Assembly: GCA_002364555.1 (NCBI GenBank)
Contig: DEYM01000168.1
Location: 1-14,705, forward strand
Direction of reading: 5' to 3'
From: Phycisphaerales bacterium UBA3158
Lineage (GTDB): Bacteria > Planctomycetota > Phycisphaerae > Phycisphaerales > SM1A02
DNA length: 14,705 nucleotides
The notes below the pieces were generated by a model. It saw only the letters and a list, made by a program, of their open reading frames with translations. It ran no database searches and was not told the origin of the DNA. A program made the translations under genes and the position numbers. Below are positions 1 to 5,869 of this stretch, in pieces (the stretch's first letter is position 1; each line of letters begins with the position of its first letter).

Positions 1-879
1 CTGCCAGCTGGTCGATGAAATCGGGATATTGGCAAGAAGTCCTTCGTTGGATGTGACATAGAGGTTCGAGATCACCCCGGCATCGACTCTGGCTTCAGCC
101 GTGATCTTCCATGTCTGATTGGGTGGCAGCGCCAGTTGAATCGGTTGACTGGCTCTCGAGGTGTCTGCCGTTGAAAGCAGCTTGAATGCGGGCTGCCCGT
201 CGACTTCGACGATCGATGCTTCTATGCCAAGCGCCCATCCAAGCCCGCTGACATCGGAGAGATCCCCGTTTGTGATCAGATTCTCGCCGGCATCGGGTGC
301 TGTCGTGATGGGAGGTGCGGTCGGAAATTCGGGTTCCCCCGGATCGGCGCCCGGTGCTTCGATGCGTCCCTTGTAGAAGCGGATGTCGTCAAACGTCACT
401 TCTGCCGCCAATTCGGTCTTCCATGCCTGAAGCGTGATATCAACGGCGGTCTGGTTCTCGCTTGTGAAGATCTCGAATCGCTGCTCGAGCCATTTGTTCT
501 GGTCATCGATGGCGATCCATCCGGTGGCCTTGTCGATCTGCGCGCCATTGCGAACGGCGAGAATCGGCGGCACGAGGTTGTTGCTGCTTCTGACTCTGGC
601 AGCGATCGTGTAGCGGGTTTCCGGTTCAAGACCTTCTATTCGCTGCACGGCCTGGGCGGTGATCTCCGGTTGTGGTGTGAGTTTCAATCCGGAGCCGTCC
701 TGCCAGCCCTGATCGATGAATGTCGCATTCCCACTGATCGTCCAGTTCGCTGAGCCATCTTCGAAGTTGCCGTTTCCAAGCAGATTGGTTCCCGAAGCCA
801 GCACCGGGACTCCCATCATGGTGAGGCCGAAAGCAAGCGAGATTTTCTGTGTGCAAGTCCATCTTGACTGAGAGTTCAT
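1..879 (-). CDS. Secreted protein with CBM4/9-like jelly-roll repeats (partial, C-terminus off the left edge)
   Basis: The reading frame stays open for 293 codons to the window edge with no stop, so the gene is incomplete at its 3' end. The start is supported by AGGAG nine bases upstream of the ATG. The product begins with a signal peptide (basic n-region, hydrophobic stretch at about residues 12-27, likely cleavage after VLASG or close to it). Two similar modules follow. The first, about residues 33-170, opens with NLLGNGNFEDGSANWTISG and closes with a VTFDDIRFYKG strand. A Pro/Ala-rich linker then leads to a second module opening NLITNGDLSDVSGLGW at about residue 202. An 'NLL-NG-FE-W' opening and 'DDI-Y' closing strand are typical of carbohydrate-binding CBM4/9-like folds in exported proteins. 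A role in binding polysaccharide or the cell surface is inferred. No catalytic domain is visible in the part present. Confidence 0.8.
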   Translation of the reverse strand, partial: MNSQSRWTCTQKISLAFGLTMMGVPVLASGTNLLGNGNFEDGSANWTISGNATFIDQGWQDGSGLKLTPQPEITAQAVQRIEGLEPETRYTIAARVRSSNNLVPPILAVRNGAQIDKATGWIAIDDQNKWLEQRFEIFTSENQTAVDITLQAWKTELAAEVTFDDIRFYKGRIEAPGADPGEPEFPTAPPITTAPDAGENLITNGDLSDVSGLGWALGIEASIVEVDGQPAFKLLSTADTSRASQPIQLALPPNQTWKITAEARVDAGVISNLYVTSNEGLLANIPISSTSWQ

Positions 880-980
880 GAAACAAGGCTCCTGATAGCT
901 GCTTGATTTCGAGCAGGCCCATGGAACGACCCGGCTCGAGGTGTACTGAGAAATGACAAATTGATAGTCGGCTAGATGGA

Positions 981-1114
981 AGCCCGCTTCAGAGCGGTAC
1001 GAGCGATCCTTTGATCGAGTCTTCGCTTCTGGAGGTTGTTGTCAGGCGTTGAAACTCCTACGTTTCCTGGCCACGCCGCCGTGGCTCGATTGGAAGAGCA
1101 CCTGATTTGTAATC
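981..1114 (+). repeat. 134-bp direct repeat, left copy (tRNA-Thr upstream region plus 5' half)
   Basis: These 134 bases align without gaps to 1936-2069. I count 15 mismatches, or about 89% identity. The first 94 bases match the region upstream of the intact tRNA-Thr and the last 40 match its 5' half. The final 20 bases (1095-1114) are identical in both copies. Similarity stops abruptly after the anticodon loop. Confidence 0.9.
1075..1114 (+). pseudogene. Truncated tRNA-Thr (5' half only)
   Basis: The 40 bases match acceptor 5' strand, D arm, anticodon 5' stem and loop of the tRNA-Thr at 2030, including TTTGTAA with anticodon TGT. After position 1114 the sequence (atggggagcgttcaacc) has no T arm or 3' acceptor strand that could pair with GCCGCCG. 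Four substitutions separate it from the intact copy, three of them A-to-G relative to that copy. It cannot fold as a tRNA, so it is a relic. Confidence 0.85.
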
Positions 1115-1935
1115 ATGGGGAGCGTTCAACCACATCAACCTGAAACAGTCCCAAACCCCGTTAAAAGGTGTTTGTTCCTAGCTATTCACTTATCAACCGC
1201 ACGGCCTTACCGCGCTCTACAGACTACTACCATGAATTCATGCAGCGGTTCGTTTGAATTCATGACAACAGTCGAAGATAGCAACCGCCAAGTTCCGCTT
1301 GTGTAGCTAACCTCGACATTGGCTCCACTTCATTGTTGATGAGAGCATTGGAACAACGAGGTGCTTGTTAAGCATCCCCCGGATGCTGGTCTGCATAGAG
1401 AGGCATCGACGCCCACACCTTTGAATTCTCCAGCAGCTCTGTAGGTGTTCGTTCTTCTAACTGACATCGAACCATCGACCAGGAGGTTGTGGAGTGGAAT
1501 CCATTTCAAGGTGCTACCACCACCATTTCAGTTCCAACGATCAGCCGTCAAGAAGGGAGTGCCACCGGGCGGGTGTGGCGAATCTGTGACGATTGAATCT
1601 GGAATAGATTTATTCACGAGGGATACGCCGATCCCTAGCGCTCCAGGGAACCCGTGGTCGCTGCTGATCTGAATATTTCCCACCATCGAAAACGCCCCGA
1701 GATCATTGGTTGATTCAGCCCCAGGCCAGCAGGCAGATCCGCCACGTCAGAAGCCAGCACACCATGCCCAAGACGACGGCGAGCACCATGCGGTTGGTGG
1801 TGATAGATGGGTGCTAATGGAATTGGTTCCCGAGAGGGCAGGCAGAACCTCAGCGTGGCTCCAGGAGCAATCGGGCTTCAGGGGCTTCTGGAGCCGGATG
1901 GGAGGAGGCCTCGGGCCGACTACCGGCGTAGCCGC
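1115..1935. other. Gene-free stretch between the two tRNA-Thr repeat copies
   Basis: I see no convincing gene here. Short open frames exist on both strands but lack ribosome sites, recognisable domains and the codon pattern of neighbouring genes. The left part (to about 1700) is visibly richer in A and T than the coding regions. Small structures include a perfect 7-bp hairpin (AGCATCC, CCC loop, GGATGCT) at 1371-1387, and TGAATTCATG occurring twice, the first inside the palindrome CATGAATTCATG at 1231-1242. It may be decayed inserted or duplicated DNA. Confidence 0.6.
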
Positions 1936-2069
1936 AGCCCGCTTCAGAGGGGTACGAACCATCTTTTGATCGAGTCATCGCCTCTGGAGGTTGTTATCAA
2001 GCGTTGAAACTCGTACGCTTCCTGACCACGCCACCGTAGCTCAATTGGCAGAGCACCTGATTTGTAATC
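1936..2069 (+). repeat. 134-bp direct repeat, right copy (upstream of and into intact tRNA-Thr)
   Basis: Partner of 981-1114, offset by 955 bp without gaps. The first 94 bases are the probable promoter region of the tRNA-Thr and the rest is its 5' half. Conservation of the upstream part fits duplication of a whole transcription unit start, not only of the tRNA. Confidence 0.9.
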
Positions 2070-2102
2070 TGGAGGTTACCGGTTCGATTCCGGTCGGTGG
2101 CT
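2030..2102 (+). tRNA. tRNA-Thr (anticodon TGT)
   Basis: A full cloverleaf can be drawn. The acceptor is GCCACCG/CGGTGGC (2030-2036 / 2095-2101) with discriminator T2102, and the D stem is GCTC/GAGC. The anticodon loop TTTGTAA (2061-2067) has TGT at 2063-2065. The variable loop is AGGTT and the T arm is ACCGG-TTCGATT-CCGGT. CCA is not encoded. One oddity is the anticodon stem, CCTGA/TCTGG, which contains a T-T opposition at 29-41 (2058 and 2070) where a pair is expected. It decodes ACA and probably other ACN codons. Confidence 0.93.
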
Positions 2103-2361
2103 TTAACCAAACCTCTTGCGATAGAGCAACCATTGAAACGTACTCCGTTTTTCACGGGCTACCGAAGCCAATGCACGTCTCTACGTTCGATCGTTCGTGA
2201 TGAATTGTCCAATTCATTCCACTTCAATCAAAGTGATGTTCACTCTGCGATGGCATTTGATATCACATGGCTGGCAGGGGTTGCATCGAGAATGACTGCC
2301 GGTCTGCTGAGTGTGTTCGATCACCGCACATGGCGTCATGTCTCCGAGAAACGTGACACGC
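2103..2361. other. Intergenic region after tRNA-Thr
   Basis: No gene is evident. A weak hairpin, AAACG (2136-2140) with CGTTT (2146-2150) followed by two more T residues, is the only candidate for a terminator behind the tRNA. Open frames here overlap the tRNA or the next terminator and show no protein character. Confidence 0.5.
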
Positions 2362-2397
2362 AAAAAGAAACCCGCCCATACCGAAGCATGGGCGGGT
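2362..2397 (-). terminator. Rho-independent terminator of the small membrane protein gene
   Basis: Read on the minus strand, a perfect 10-bp stem ACCCGCCCAT / ATGGGCGGGT with an 8-base loop (GCTTCGGT) is followed at once by TTCTTTTTG. It lies about 25 bp past the stop codon at 2422. The T tract is on the minus-strand side only, so it serves the gene at 2422-2664. Confidence 0.9.
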
Positions 2398-2421
2398 CGT
2401 TCATTCAATGATCAGCTGAAA

Positions 2422-2664
2422 TCAGCCGTTCTGAGTCTGTCCACCCTTGGTGAATACCCAGACGATCACAAACAGGGCGATCAGTCCCACGAACCCATTT
2501 GTTCCAAGCTCGCTGATGAAGGCCATCAGGTTCTTGGTGATGGCGGAGAAGTACTCCACATCAGGACCGAAGATGATCTGCACGACAACGCCAACGGCGA
2601 TGAAAAGCAGAGCCAGATCGATGAATTCGCGAATCCAACCTTTTACAACATTGATACTGTTCAT
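2422..2664 (-). CDS. Small two-helix membrane protein of unknown function
   Basis: The predicted product has 80 residues. It starts MNSINVVKGWIREFI and has two hydrophobic helices, about residues 15-33 (IDLALLFIAVGVVVQIIFG) and 57-72 (GFVGLIALFVIVWVF). They are joined by a polar stretch (GPDVEYFSAITKNLMAFISELGTN), and the tail KGGQTQNG is short and polar. GAGGAGA lies 11 bases before this ATG. An in-frame ATG at 2745 with GAGGG close upstream would add 27 residues that look like leader sequence, so I prefer 2664 but cannot exclude the longer form. The gene stands alone and has its own strong terminator, which supports it being real and well expressed. The size and two-helix layout resemble small holin-like or stress membrane proteins, but I do not recognise a named family and assign no function. 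Confidence 0.75.
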   Translation of the reverse strand: MNSINVVKGWIREFIDLALLFIAVGVVVQIIFGPDVEYFSAITKNLMAFISELGTNGFVGLIALFVIVWVFTKGGQTQNG

Positions 2665-3027
2665 AACGTCCGTGTCTCCTCGAAGAAGTCTCATGCCCTC
2701 CACAACCATCCGTGGCTGCGGTTGAGGCTCATATTCGAGGGACATGTTTCCCTCGGATCAGTTGCAGACATCGGACAGAGGAAGGTCCGAAGATGAGTAT
2801 TCAAAGAGGTGGATTTGCCTCTGATCGTGTCAAATTCGGCATTATTTGCGCGTATTTGGGCCTGGGTATCCATTGAAGGGGACTCAATGGGGGCTGAATT
2901 TTTCCGCTTTTTTTTGTGATCCCACTCCATGGGCTTTGATCACTCGTGCCAGCCAGAAGCAAATTGGGCAATCAGGCTCCTTGCCGGGATTTGCTGACTT
3001 GGGTACCCTTCATCGTTCTGAAACCCA
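2665..3027. other. Intergenic region between small membrane protein and tRNA-Tyr
   Basis: This holds the leader and presumably the minus-strand promoter of the small membrane protein gene, and the promoter of tRNA-Tyr. A 7-bp inverted repeat CCATTGA (2870-2876) / TCAATGG (2884-2890), followed a few bases later by T-rich runs near 2897-2912, could be a weak plus-strand terminator. No plausible gene is seen. Confidence 0.5.
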
Positions 3028-3110
3028 GGGCGTGTACCCAAGTGGCCAAAGGGGACAGGCTGTAAACCTGTTGGCGTACGCCTTCGGAGGTTCGAATCCT
3101 CCCGCGCCCA
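3028..3110 (+). tRNA. tRNA-Tyr (anticodon GTA)
   Basis: This is a class II tRNA of 83 bases. The acceptor is GGGCGTG/CGCGCCC with one G-T pair and discriminator A3110. The anticodon stem ACAGG/CCTGT encloses CTGTAAA, with GTA at 3062-3064. A long variable arm (about TGGCGTACGCCTTC) and the T arm GGAGG-TTCGAAT-CCTCC follow. The long variable arm with GTA is characteristic of bacterial tRNA-Tyr. CCA is not encoded. Confidence 0.96.
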
Positions 3111-3140
3111 TTACCAAATTCCTTCCTGGAAACCAGTTAT

Positions 3141-3175
3141 GCCCCTCAAGGGGGCTGGCAGAGCCTCCGGGCTCT
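3141..3175 (+). other. Two adjacent hairpins downstream of tRNA-Tyr
   Basis: The first hairpin is GCCCC (3141-3145) with GGGGC (3151-3155). The second is AGAGCC, loop TCCG, GGCTCT (3160-3175), a perfect 6-bp stem. No T tract follows (cctcatgcc), so they may be a processing signal, a factor-dependent end of the tRNA transcript, or a leader structure for the Nudix gene starting 118 bp later. Confidence 0.45.
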
Positions 3176-3293
3176 CCTCATGCCTTTCCCAGTGCCCGTT
3201 AGAAACGTTTGATCAGGCTCTCACTGGCATCAGTATGCAATCAAGGCCGTTTTCCTCCAGATGTCTGAATCTGGATGCCTACGATGTTGAACA

Positions 3294-4157
3294 ATGCCTT
3301 TTCTGGATCGCATTCAGTTCGCCAATCAACGTGATCTCACGGGTTTCATCCCCTGGACGATCGAGGGGTCGATCGTTGGCTATCTTCGCCCGCAGCTGTG
3401 CGATCTGCTCTCTCCATGGACAGATGTGTTTCAGGTTGGTTCGACCGAGGTCTCGCTGCATGAGGATCTTTCTGATTTCGACACTCGCTCGAATGCAGTA
3501 GCCCGGGTGCTGCCGTCCCTTCGCAATGATGGATTCGTTCGTGAGGCCGTCGGCGAATGCTACGGGGTCGTTGCGGAACTGGGAGGTTCGCCTTTCATGT
3601 GCATCGACCGAGGTGCGGCGGAGGCATTTGGAATCATCACGACGGGATTCCATCTCAATGGTCTCATCGGTGACGACATGTGGATTGCCCGTCGTTCCAA
3701 GACGAAGCCGATGTTTCCAGGAGAGCTGGACAACATGGTCGCCGGTGGTTGGCCAGTCGATCTGACCATCGAGGAGAACGTCGTCAAGGAATGTGCTGAG
3801 GAAGCGGGCATGTGCGAGACGCTTGCTTCACAAGCCGAGTCCGTCGGAGTCATGACCTACGTGATGGAAATCGAAAAGGGTCTGCGACGACATGCGATGC
3901 ATCTCTATGACCTGGAGGTTCCGGATTCCTTCGTTCCAAAGCCCGTCGATGGCGAGGTTGATTCATTCCAGAGACTCTCCATCGATGAGGTTTCCTGCAT
4001 TGTTCGTGATACGTCCGAGTTCAAGTACAACTCGTCCATGGCGGTCATCGACTTCCTGTGTCGAAGTGGTCGTATCAACTCTGACACACCCGGCTACCGT
4101 GAGATAATCAGCGGTATGCGTGTATCGCTGGACAATCCCGCATCCGTATCCTGCTGA
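3294..4157 (+). CDS. Nudix hydrolase, DUF4743 type (thiamine diphosphate-analogue repair family)
   Basis: The product has 287 residues. An N-terminal DUF4743-like region (about 1-120) is followed by a Nudix domain. The stretch GFHLNGLIGDDMWIARRSK-KP (118-139) and LDNMVAGG (145-152) are hallmarks of the family that includes the Nudix part of fungal thiamine pyrophosphokinase Tnr3 and plant homologues. The Nudix box is G152-x20-M173 with KECAEEAG at 165-172 supplying the metal-binding glutamates E166, E169 and E170. The first Glu of the textbook box is Leu157; related proteins likewise lack an acidic residue there. Relatives hydrolyse oxidised or otherwise damaged thiamine diphosphate analogues in the cytosol, and that role is inferred here. 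An in-frame TGA two codons upstream makes ATG 3294 the earliest possible start. No clear ribosome site precedes it. No thiamine gene lies nearby. Confidence 0.88.
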   Translation: MPFLDRIQFANQRDLTGFIPWTIEGSIVGYLRPQLCDLLSPWTDVFQVGSTEVSLHEDLSDFDTRSNAVARVLPSLRNDGFVREAVGECYGVVAELGGSPFMCIDRGAAEAFGIITTGFHLNGLIGDDMWIARRSKTKPMFPGELDNMVAGGWPVDLTIEENVVKECAEEAGMCETLASQAESVGVMTYVMEIEKGLRRHAMHLYDLEVPDSFVPKPVDGEVDSFQRLSIDEVSCIVRDTSEFKYNSSMAVIDFLCRSGRINSDTPGYREIISGMRVSLDNPASVSC

Positions 4158-4160
4158 AGT

Positions 4161-4223
4161 CTCTCCCATGGAAAACCAGGCAGGACCTTTTCGGGCCTTG
4201 CCTGGTCTTCATTGCATGGAGAG
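4161..4223. terminator. Probable terminator or bidirectional hairpin between the Nudix gene and mntR
   Basis: Just after the Nudix stop codon, ACCAGGCA (4175-4182) pairs with TGCCTGGT (4199-4206). An outer arm CTCTCCCATG (4161-4170) pairs, with one bulge, with CATGGAGAG (4215-4223). The T tail is poor on the plus strand (cttcatt) and slightly better on the minus strand (TTTTCC). It may separate the convergent Nudix and mntR transcripts. Confidence 0.55.
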
Positions 4224-4395
4224 AATGGAGAGAATTCTGAGACTGTGAATCCGGATGGGTTTGGAGACTTGTTCCGGGTTCACATAAGAGAGCCGCTTCG
4301 CAGAGCAATCGGCGCGGAGAATGCAAAAATTCATCACAGGGCTGTTTAGACCATTGTGAAAAGCGTTTCGGTACCCTCAGAGGTATCTGGAATGG
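4207..4395. other. Gap between the convergent Nudix and mntR genes
   Basis: Apart from the outer arm of the preceding hairpin and two tandem copies of ATGGAGAGA (4216-4233), I see nothing recognisable. No gene on either strand is plausible. Confidence 0.4.
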
Positions 4396-4854
4396 TCAAT
4401 GATTCGTTGTTTCCATCAGAAAGCGTCGCATGGCTTTCAGCGTTGACTCGGATACATGATGCTCCATTCCCTCCGTGTCCCGGATGGCATCCGCTTCGGG
4501 AACACCCAGTGCGAGGAGGAATTCCAGCAGCAGTTCATGTCGTCTTCTGGAGGCCTTGGCCACACGTCTACCCAGTGTCGTCAGGGTGACAGGGCCGTAC
4601 GGTTCCTTGATCACCAGTCCTTCGTTGGCAAGTCGTTGAAGGATCCGCGTGACCGTCACATGGCTGACAGCCATCCTCGACGCGAGATCCTTGACTCGAC
4701 AGGCCTGCTGGCTGTCCAGGATCTCCGCGATGGCTTCCACGTAGTCCTCGGCGGTTTCCGAGGCGTGATCTCGTCTGGTCTTGCTGAACTGGTTGGCGAT
4801 GGGGCTCAGTTGATTGACTCCACGGTTGACGGTCGGCTCCTGTAAATGTATCAT
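4396..4854 (-). CDS. mntR: MntR, manganese-responsive DtxR-family repressor
   Basis: The product has 152 residues and matches the layout of enterobacterial MntR. A polar N-terminal tail (1-32) is followed by a winged helix (about 35-98, recognition region SRMAVSHVTVTRILQRLANEGL) and a metal-binding dimerisation domain with GMEHHVSE at 129-136. All six ligands known from Bacillus MntR can be matched: D37 and E40 (in EDYVE), H106, E128, E131 and H132. There is no C-terminal SH3-like domain, as usual for MntR. With Mn(II) bound it should repress the divergent uptake operon and itself. The only ATG upstream of the conserved core is at 4854. It overlaps the -10 box of the divergent gene and has no ribosome site, so the transcript is leaderless or nearly so, or a rarer start is used further in. 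Confidence 0.93.
   Translation of the reverse strand: MIHLQEPTVNRGVNQLSPIANQFSKTRRDHASETAEDYVEAIAEILDSQQACRVKDLASRMAVSHVTVTRILQRLANEGLVIKEPYGPVTLTTLGRRVAKASRRRHELLLEFLLALGVPEADAIRDTEGMEHHVSESTLKAMRRFLMETTNH
4826..4854 (+). promoter_or_regulatory. Sigma70-like promoter of the metal-uptake operon
   Basis: TTGACG (4826-4831) and TATCAT (4849-4854) are separated by exactly 17 bp. Transcription should start about 7-8 bases past the -10 box, at or next to the A of the ATG at 4862. The -10 box lies inside the first operator copy, so repressor binding would block polymerase directly. Confidence 0.75.
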
Positions 4855-4883
4855 ATGCTACATGAAGTGTAGCATACGATACA
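4847..4883. promoter_or_regulatory. Double MntR-type operator between mntR and the transporter operon
   Basis: Two tandem 16-bp near-palindromes, TGTATCATATGCTACA (4847-4862) and TGTAGCATACGATACA (4868-4883), are separated by TGAAG. They are identical at 13 of 16 positions. Together they form one large inverted repeat in which 15 of 16 arm positions match. Centres are 21 bp apart, about two helical turns. Both the mntR ATG (minus, 4852-4854) and the mntA ATG (4862-4864) fall within the region. Assignment to the adjacent MntR is inferred from position and symmetry. Confidence 0.8.
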
Positions 4884-5869
4884 AATATCTCTGGATTCTC
4901 ATCCCGTTTCTCCTGTGTCAACAGGTCGGAGCGGCATCCGTCGCGGCATCCGACCTCGAAGATGCCCCATCGCAGCTGACGGTTGTGGCGACGACGGGCA
5001 TGGTGGCTGATCTCGCCCGATCGGTGATCGGTGACAGGGGGATCGTCATCGGCATCATGGGTGAAGGTGTCGATCCCCATCTCTACAAGCCCAAGGCATC
5101 GGATGTACGTCTGATTCTCCAGGCTGATGTCGTCTTCTACAACGGGCTCAGGCTCGAGGGGCGGATGGAGGATGTCTTCGCCAATGCCAGGAAACGAGGT
5201 CTGCCGGTCCATGCCATCGCCGATGGTCTGGACACGTCGCTGCTTCTGGAGGACGAGTCGCATCCGGGTTCTCCCGATCCCCACGTGTGGATGGATGTCG
5301 AGGTCTGGTCACGGTCTCTGGAGGAGATCGTGCGTGTCCTGTGCCAGGTTGATCCCGATGGCTGCTCGATCTACCAGCGCAATGCCGCTGTTCATGAAAA
5401 GCAGTTGATCGCTCTGGATGAGGAAGTGGAGGCGATGATCGCGACCATCCCTCGCAAGCAGCGCGTTCTGGTCACGGCTCATGACGCCTTTCGATATTTC
5501 GGAAGAGCCTATGGCATCGAAGTCCATGGTATTCAGGGGATCAGCACCGATTCCGAAGCGGGCTTGTCGGATCTCAACGATCTGGTCAACTTTCTGGTGG
5601 AGAAGAGGATTCCAGCCGTCTTCATCGAATCAAGTGTTTCGCCACGAAATGTACAGGCGCTCATCGAGGGAGCGAAGTCGCAATCCCATGAAGTGGTCAT
5701 CGGTGGGGAACTGTATTCCGATGCGATGGGTGCCTCCGGCACATCCGCTGGAACCTATCCCGGAATGATTCGGCACAACGCAAGAGTGATCACCGCTGCG
5801 CTTGGTGGAACACTCGATGTGCCATCGTCTTCACCGCCCGTGGAGAAGGAAGATCCGGAGTCATCATGA
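4862..5869 (+). CDS. mntA: Periplasmic metal-binding protein of an Mn/Zn/Fe ABC transporter (cluster A-I)
   Basis: The product has 335 residues. The ATG at 4862 gives a clean Sec signal peptide (MKCSIRYKY, hydrophobic to about residue 20, cleavage probably in VGAASVAAS). An in-frame ATG at 4814 lies upstream of the promoter and inside mntR, so it is rejected. The family's metal ligands can be read as H73 (DPHLYKP), H141 (DPHVWMD), H207 (TAHDAFRYF) and D287 (ELYSDAMG). His at the third position is the TroA/ZnuA-like arrangement; Mn-specific PsaA/MntC proteins often have Glu there. There is no long His-rich loop as in ZnuA. It captures divalent metal in the periplasm and delivers it to the permeases. 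The mntR neighbour favours manganese, but zinc or iron remains possible. The stop overlaps the ATPase start (ATGA). Confidence 0.93.
   Translation: MKCSIRYKYLWILIPFLLCQQVGAASVAASDLEDAPSQLTVVATTGMVADLARSVIGDRGIVIGIMGEGVDPHLYKPKASDVRLILQADVVFYNGLRLEGRMEDVFANARKRGLPVHAIADGLDTSLLLEDESHPGSPDPHVWMDVEVWSRSLEEIVRVLCQVDPDGCSIYQRNAAVHEKQLIALDEEVEAMIATIPRKQRVLVTAHDAFRYFGRAYGIEVHGIQGISTDSEAGLSDLNDLVNFLVEKRIPAVFIESSVSPRNVQALIEGAKSQSHEVVIGGELYSDAMGASGTSAGTYPGMIRHNARVITAALGGTLDVPSSSPPVEKEDPESS

Noticed and set aside
626..922. 98-codon minus-strand frame beginning upstream of the secreted protein
   Set aside because: It is in a different frame from the signal-peptide-bearing gene starting at 879, and its Arg/His-rich product looks like a frame shadow.
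1528..1746. Minus-strand open stretch with protein-like text (NDLGAFSMVGNIQISSDHG)
   Set aside because: It has no ribosome site, ends after about 72 codons and matches no family I recognise; at most a relic.
1719..1795. Minus-strand hydrophobic reading frame (MVLAVVLGMVCWLLTW)
   Set aside because: It is too short, has no ribosome site, and overlaps another unsupported frame; hydrophobicity alone is not enough.
2870..2912. Inverted repeat plus T-rich run as a strong terminator
   Set aside because: The stem is only 7 bp, AT-rich, and separated from the T runs; no plus-strand gene ends before it.
4568..5284. Long minus-strand open frame (238 codons) across mntR and mntA
   Set aside because: It is antisense to two recognisable genes, in another frame from mntR, and its product has no domain character.
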